64,000 nt of DNA, from assembly GCF_011075055.1 (NCBI RefSeq), contig NC_058154.1, positions 6,926,620 to 6,990,619 on the forward strand. The letters run 5' to 3'. Shown piece after piece: positions 59,018-64,000 of the stretch; positions within the stretch are counted from its first letter, which is position 1, and each line of letters begins with the position of its first letter. The translations under genes and the position numbers were made by a program. A model generated the notes under the pieces. The model made no database searches. It was not told the origin of the DNA and saw only the letters and a program-made list of their open reading frames with translations. This stretch comes from Mangifera indica (lineage: Eukaryota; Streptophyta; Magnoliopsida; Sapindales; Anacardiaceae).

Positions 59018-60754
59018 TCACTCTTCAGAAGCTGCTGGTAATCCCTCTTTAAACCAGGCAGAAAGACCCCCTTCTAAATGGAAGACATTTGTGTAACCAT
59101 TCAGGACTAGCAAGTAGGCTGCTATCAGTGATCTGCAGTGATAACTAAAGTAAGCATTGATGTTTTCCGATGCACAAAAACACTACTAATCTTATAGTCA
59201 TAATCTATTAATGCTCTAATCTTAGACTAATTGGTTATTTATCTACAAGATAACTTTATTTAGTGAGAGAAACTCAAGAGAGACATAAACCTTGATTGCT
59301 GGCCTTCAGGGAGATTTTGTGATGGCTTCATTGTACCCCCTGCTGAGCAAGCCACTATTATTTTTGCATCTTTACCAAATTTTGAATCCACAACTATCAA
59401 AAAAATGATTTAGTTGAAAACACATGAATACTATCAAAAAATGATTCAATAAAATATAAATATAATTGGGATTCTGTCATACTCTGCAAAAACTCTGGGT
59501 TCTCTTCAGTGCCAGCAAAGATGCCAAAAAAAGCAAATGCAGCACGTCTAGCAATGTCCCATGCTGTCCACTCCTTTATAAGCCTATATATTTGCACATT
59601 GATAGCACCAGGAGGATGAGCCTGAACCATAAAACATCACTCAAAATCTCAATCCGTATTTTTTGTGATGAAAAAGAGTTCATTTCTAGCAAATTATTGG
59701 GAGACACCAAAAACTGAGGAATGCATTAGGTTCATTTGAGTTCTTTGTTGCTTATTTAGGTATAATGAGCAGACTAACCTCTTTAAATTCTGCTTCAGGT
59801 CGTACATCAAGAATCACGAAGTTATTTTCTTTCTGTAGTCTCAATGCTTCCTTCACATCAACACTCCTTACCTGCAGAGAAGAAAATTATCAAAATCTTT
59901 TATCTAATTCTGCCGTTTAACTAATCTTCAGCATCAATGATATGCTTTCTTTTGCTACACGATATTCTCTCTAATCTCTATGAATGACTTAACTCTTCTC
60001 ATAACTCTCTCTTTTATTGTCAATGCTATCATTCTTAATCTTTGTTGCTTTGAATTCTCATACTATTTCGTAGCGAGTCAAGTGTTTTCCTCAGATTTTT
60101 CAACATATCAGATTTTGTTGATTGATCTCTTACCAATTTTAAATTGTGGGATTCAGGATCCATCTCAAATAGGGTAACAAATCAAGAGGAACACGTCCTG
60201 AGTCCAACTATTTGAGGTGGGTATGTATTATAATGAAATATTCGATTGAAATTCATGTCTGCAGTATCAATATTCTGTTGTGATTTTCAAATTCATTATG
60301 CATGTCTTGGGTATAGAGAGGCATACCCTTTTCTTTAACAGAAGCTCTCTCTTAGTCTTCCAATCTTCTTCAGCTGATCCCTCCAAAGAAGACAATATAA
60401 AAACCAAGTCTGGGTTAGGCTAGACTATAAGCATGCCATACATAAATTTACCGGTTTTCTGCATCAGTAATTAATGTTTTACCTAGAAAATGGAAATGGG
60501 GAAATCTTATTTAAGTAATGATTTTAAGTATTACCGGGTGATTTTGCAGGTTTTGTAGCTGCGCTTTGGATTTTGAAGCCCCTTGGAAAAGAATGTGAAG
60601 ATAATCTTTTCGTTGAAGAATATGTAACTGATCTTATTGCCAAGCAACACACAGAGTCTTGATTAGATTTTGAAGCAAATATCAATGGTGAATGGTAATT
60701 GGGATATAAAGAAAATGGAGCAAAGTGATGGCTTATTGCATTAAGAGCAGCCAT
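59018..60754 (-). CDS. Rhodanese-like domain protein, chloroplastic (STR14 type)
   Basis: This is a single-domain rhodanese/Cdc25-fold protein, predicted to act in the chloroplast; the substrate of this subfamily is not established. Exons are 60754-60535, 60373-60327, 59871-59779, 59621-59483, 59393-59291 and 59132-59018. All introns are GT-AG and in phase, giving 238 residues. The first 65 or so residues are rich in Ser/Ala with few acids, like a transit peptide. The domain begins VRSVDVKEALRLQKENNF, continues with ILDVRPEAEF and AHPPGAINV, and has a hydrophobic AAFAFFGIFAG segment. The active-site loop is VACSAGGTMK, with the candidate Cys at 182. The end is LEGGLSAWFKEGLP. It resembles Arabidopsis STR14 (At4g27700) closely. 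It converges on VPS26. Confidence 0.93.
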
Positions 60755-61100
60755 TGCTAACTAGAAGAGACTGGTTAATATAGAATTATATCCAGTATCA
60801 TGTAGTTCTGTTGTGATATTTTAGAGTGATTTCGGAGTTGTTGGGCAATAATTATGTGGGTTCTTCTAATCTGTCTGAAAATCCAAACTTGTGGTTCATA
60901 TTACGCAAAGTTTGTTCCCAAGTAGATTTGTCTGGTCCCAATCATCCTCTCCTTGCACGTGTTCAAGGCTGAATTTAACTGTAGCTGAACTCGAACATAC
61001 ATTGATTCGAGCCTATGAATGTTTAAATTGATTGAAAATGTTATTTGAAGGTCGCTGATGAAGTGAATGGTAGTAGTAACGAAATAAATAAAATTATCAA
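60755..61100 (-). promoter_or_regulatory. Upstream region of the rhodanese gene
   Basis: This is the 5' flank of the minus-strand gene. It has no coding signal, and no TATA box could be placed with confidence. Confidence 0.4.
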
Positions 61101-63616
61101 TGAAATTAATAATATTATCAAAAGAAGATTTAAATTGAGTTATTGAATTAAAACTTCTATATGAATTTGACTTAATTTAAACTGAATATTTTAATTTGGA
61201 CCCAATGATACTTATGTTATGTTAACTTATTTCATATAAAAATTTTTTTTCAAATTTAAGGTGGGTTTATCTACATTGCACAAACCCAAATGACCATTTC
61301 ATATAAGGTTGGATATACTCTGAGCCGACTCAATTTGAATTTAAACCAAATACAAACCAAAATTTGAATTTGAGTTATTATAAAATAACAATTTGTCTAT
61401 TATCCTTAATATATTCATAAAAGTTTCCTAGTTTAATTTAACAAGTGATGTGTAAAGTGTATTAGTGCGATGACAAAAATACCAATGAAACAACAATGGA
61501 TAAATTGTTATCTTTATTTTTAGAAATACAATCACTGCTCCTGACAAACGAGCAAATGAGCCAAATTGAAATGACTATGAGCCGAAAATGGATTAATTTA
61601 TACAAATAAGGATTAAAGCTAGGTACTAGAGGATCCACAAATTATTCATGACTTTTATTAAATCATGATGTTAATATAGGGAATCTGTGGTCTTCCAACA
61701 ATAGAATAAGAATTAAAAATTGAATAATAAATAATCATATTGTAAAAATCTTTTTTAGATCATCTTCGTAAGATAATTAATTCATAAACATATTATTTAT
61801 AATCAAAGAGTGTTTATTAAATATACTTACATGAACGACTCTTTTGACTTTCATTGAAAGTGTCAGGTTATGAAGTCGAACTAAATATAGGCCTGAATCT
61901 CGATGTCTATACGAAACATAAACAAGAATGGAGGCTAAAAACATGCTCAAAGTTTTCTATAACTTGAGGATGGTTTGTGATCTTTTGATGAATAGTCATG
62001 ACAATACTATTCTCATCTTAGGCGGGTTTTATTTTAAGCACACATGATGTGTGTCTCTCTCTTTTCATGAGAAAATGTGCGCATATTTATATGCACATGC
62101 AAGGCCCACTCACCCGTAAATTTCACATGAAATTCATGGGGTGGTTTTTATTTTATTATTTTATTTTAAACTCATGACCCATATAGAATGATAAAGTGAA
62201 CTTGAATTTATTCAATTGGATAAATCCAACTTTATACTGTCTCATATACACTTACCACTAAGAATTATTTTACTTTAGTGTCTAGGTATTATAAAATATA
62301 CTTTTCGGGTTTAAAGACCTTTCTGAAACTTGAAACCCATAATCTAGAATCTAAATCAATTTCAACTAAAAAAATCCTAAGCTTCTAGAGATCAATCAAC
62401 TCTTTTTTGTCTATGACCTATAAACTTTTCACTAAATCGATAGTGATTAGATTCGTGTTGAGCTTATGACATGACATCCATTCGAGCACAAACCAAGAGT
62501 GGCCTTTAGCAAGCCATTATGGCCACTTGATTAGTGAAGTGTTAACATATGATTTTTTAACCTATTAGTGAATGATTACTCGTACAATTTGATCCTTTTG
62601 TCATATAATATCTTTTCGAGACTGAGGTATAGATAAAATATCTCCCTTAGGAATTCTTGAGTTACATAGATTGACTTTTATCAACAATTGAAAAAATATT
62701 TGATCAAACATTGTCTAAATCCCATTATGGCCATAGGCTTAATTGGTCATTGTCATCTGTCAAGAGGTCATAATTGAGATATCATCTCTTGTGTTTGGGA
62801 GTAATGAATCTTTTGTTGATCTACCATAGCTTTTGTACATATCCTAGTATGGCTAATCACCATATTTTGTTAGTCCTCTAATTGGACTACTTTGAGTCAG
62901 TGTCAAACCATACTAATTCTTACATAAAACTATCTAATGACCTCAAATCTAAGGATCACATATACCTTTGTTCACTAAGAAGATATATTTTATAGATACT
63001 AGAGTAACCATGCATATGAAATCTTTTTGGTGGGCAATCCGATGAACATGTCTGCAATGTGTACTCATTTATTACACCAAGTTGTTAACAAACAATTTTG
63101 ACTTATGAGAACTGTTATCATCTTTCGATGAGATCGTTCAACATTATAGTAACTCTAATATTATTACCTGTGCCATTGGTCATAGTAATATCAGAGTTAC
63201 AAATGTTTTAAAAATAACCACCTATTATGCATACAGGGTTCTTATGATCATGTGTCCTGCACTGATCCCCTCGTTATAGTTTAACTATTCTTAGAACATT
63301 TGTCTAGACATAAATTAATATGTTTTATGGACAAAGAATGCCACAAAAAATTACGAATATGATCTATATTAATGAACTTGTATCATCATATGGATTGGAT
63401 CAAAAGCATCAACCCTTACAATTAAGAATCAAAATTTTCAAGTGATGTTTTTTCTTTTTAAGTTTGTCATTGAAAAAGGTGTTTGTGCTCTATCCGTTAT
63501 CAAAACTCATTTTCTACTTTATCTCCTTATCAAAACTTGTATTTTTAGTTTGCCTTTTCCTTTCCACACCCAAGATCATGGAACTGGTATGTGGATAAAA
63601 GTGTTGTGCCTATTAA
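61101..63616. other. Repeat-like DNA, no gene seen
   Basis: No coding signal on either strand. The texture from about 61620 to 63440 (long, moderately AT-rich, few stops-free frames, phrases such as ATTATGGCCATAGGCTTAATTG) resembles the non-coding part or LTR of a retrotransposon, but I could not find ends or a second copy. Confidence 0.4.
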
Positions 63617-63880
63617 TGTTAGTATAATAGCTTAATGCAATGGCTAGAAAAGTAATTGTCACTTAAGGCATGTGAGCTTAGTTTCAATTTTATGCACACT
63701 TGTAATGGAATCTTGTATAAGATTTGATGTAAACTCAACTCATAAGTCAATTAATCAAACTAAATAAAGTGAAAATATCAACAACAGTATTTTTCTCTCT
63801 TTTTTTCTTTTCTTGCTTTGTTGTGAATCTTGAATCTTGAATCTTGGTTCTACAAAGCTTCTTCCAAAATCAATCCAACA
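63617..63880 (+). repeat. LTR of a further retrotransposon running out of the window
   Basis: 264 bp, TGTTAGTATA...ATCCAACA, followed four bases later by a primer-binding site. It contains three GAATCTT copies in a row near 63826-63845. The inner part of the element lies beyond position 64000, so neither the family nor the second LTR can be checked. A copia element is the likely type. Confidence 0.6.
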
Positions 63881-63884
63881 TTCA

Positions 63885-63897
63885 TGGTATCAAAGCC
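63885..63897 (+). other. Primer-binding site after the right-edge LTR
   Basis: TGGTATCAAAGCC, one base from the standard initiator-Met site TGGTATCAGAGCC. Confidence 0.75.
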
Positions 63898-64000
63898 ATT
63901 CGACACACGTCAATGATTCTATAGGATCCAGTCCACCCATGATAGGTAGAGACAATCTGTTAGGGTTGAAATGTCTAATTAACCCCAACAAAGAAAATTA

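Overview
This is AT-rich nuclear DNA from a flowering plant, most likely a eudicot. The evidence is intron-containing genes for plant proteins (a tail-anchored cytochrome b5, the retromer subunit VPS26, a chloroplast rhodanese), set in a dense, nested mass of plant transposons and an endogenous caulimovirid. The species cannot be named from the sequence. Only three host genes are supported; nearly everything else is mobile DNA in several stages of decay.

Layout. 1-7.33 kb: an old Ty1/copia element whose 5' LTR is cut by the window edge. 8.9-12.4 kb: decayed hAT transposases in both orientations. 12.77-30.85 kb: a cytochrome b5 gene on the minus strand. Its first exon (30765-30851) lies 17.6 kb from its second (13126-13192), and the intron between them holds two DUF4371-type hAT transposases arranged tail to tail, two LTR elements nested in one of them (one a TRIM-like miniature with a target-site duplication), a 2.2-kb LTR-like block with minisatellites, and a palindromic endogenous caulimovirid. 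31.28-36.14 kb: a fairly young chromovirus (Ty3/gypsy, minus strand) with a perfect AATTA duplication, starting 427 bp upstream of the cytochrome b5 start codon. 36.2-40.35 kb: a foldback MULE-type element, a 1.2-kb non-autonomous hAT with an 8-bp duplication, a copia gag remnant and a CACTA-like end. 41.30-52.74 kb: one large MULE bounded by the 9-bp duplication ATTTATATA. It carries a decayed transposase on the plus strand, a decayed DUF1985-type gene on the minus strand, and a tandem-repeat array inside each end. 53.5-57.5 kb: VPS26 (plus, complete). 59.0-60.75 kb: a chloroplast rhodanese-domain gene of the STR14 type (minus, complete), convergent with VPS26. 61-63.6 kb: no recognisable gene. 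63.62-64 kb: the LTR and primer-binding site of a further element that runs off the window.

The three host genes are housekeeping genes of separate pathways (ER/outer-membrane electron transfer, endosomal sorting, plastid), and nothing suggests they work together. The main results are architectural: the distant first exon of cytochrome b5, the boundaries of the MULE, and two large inverted arrangements (hAT pair, viral palindrome) inside one intron that could form double-stranded RNA if transcribed. All gene models come from reading splice sites and reading frames by eye; no alignment or transcript data were available.
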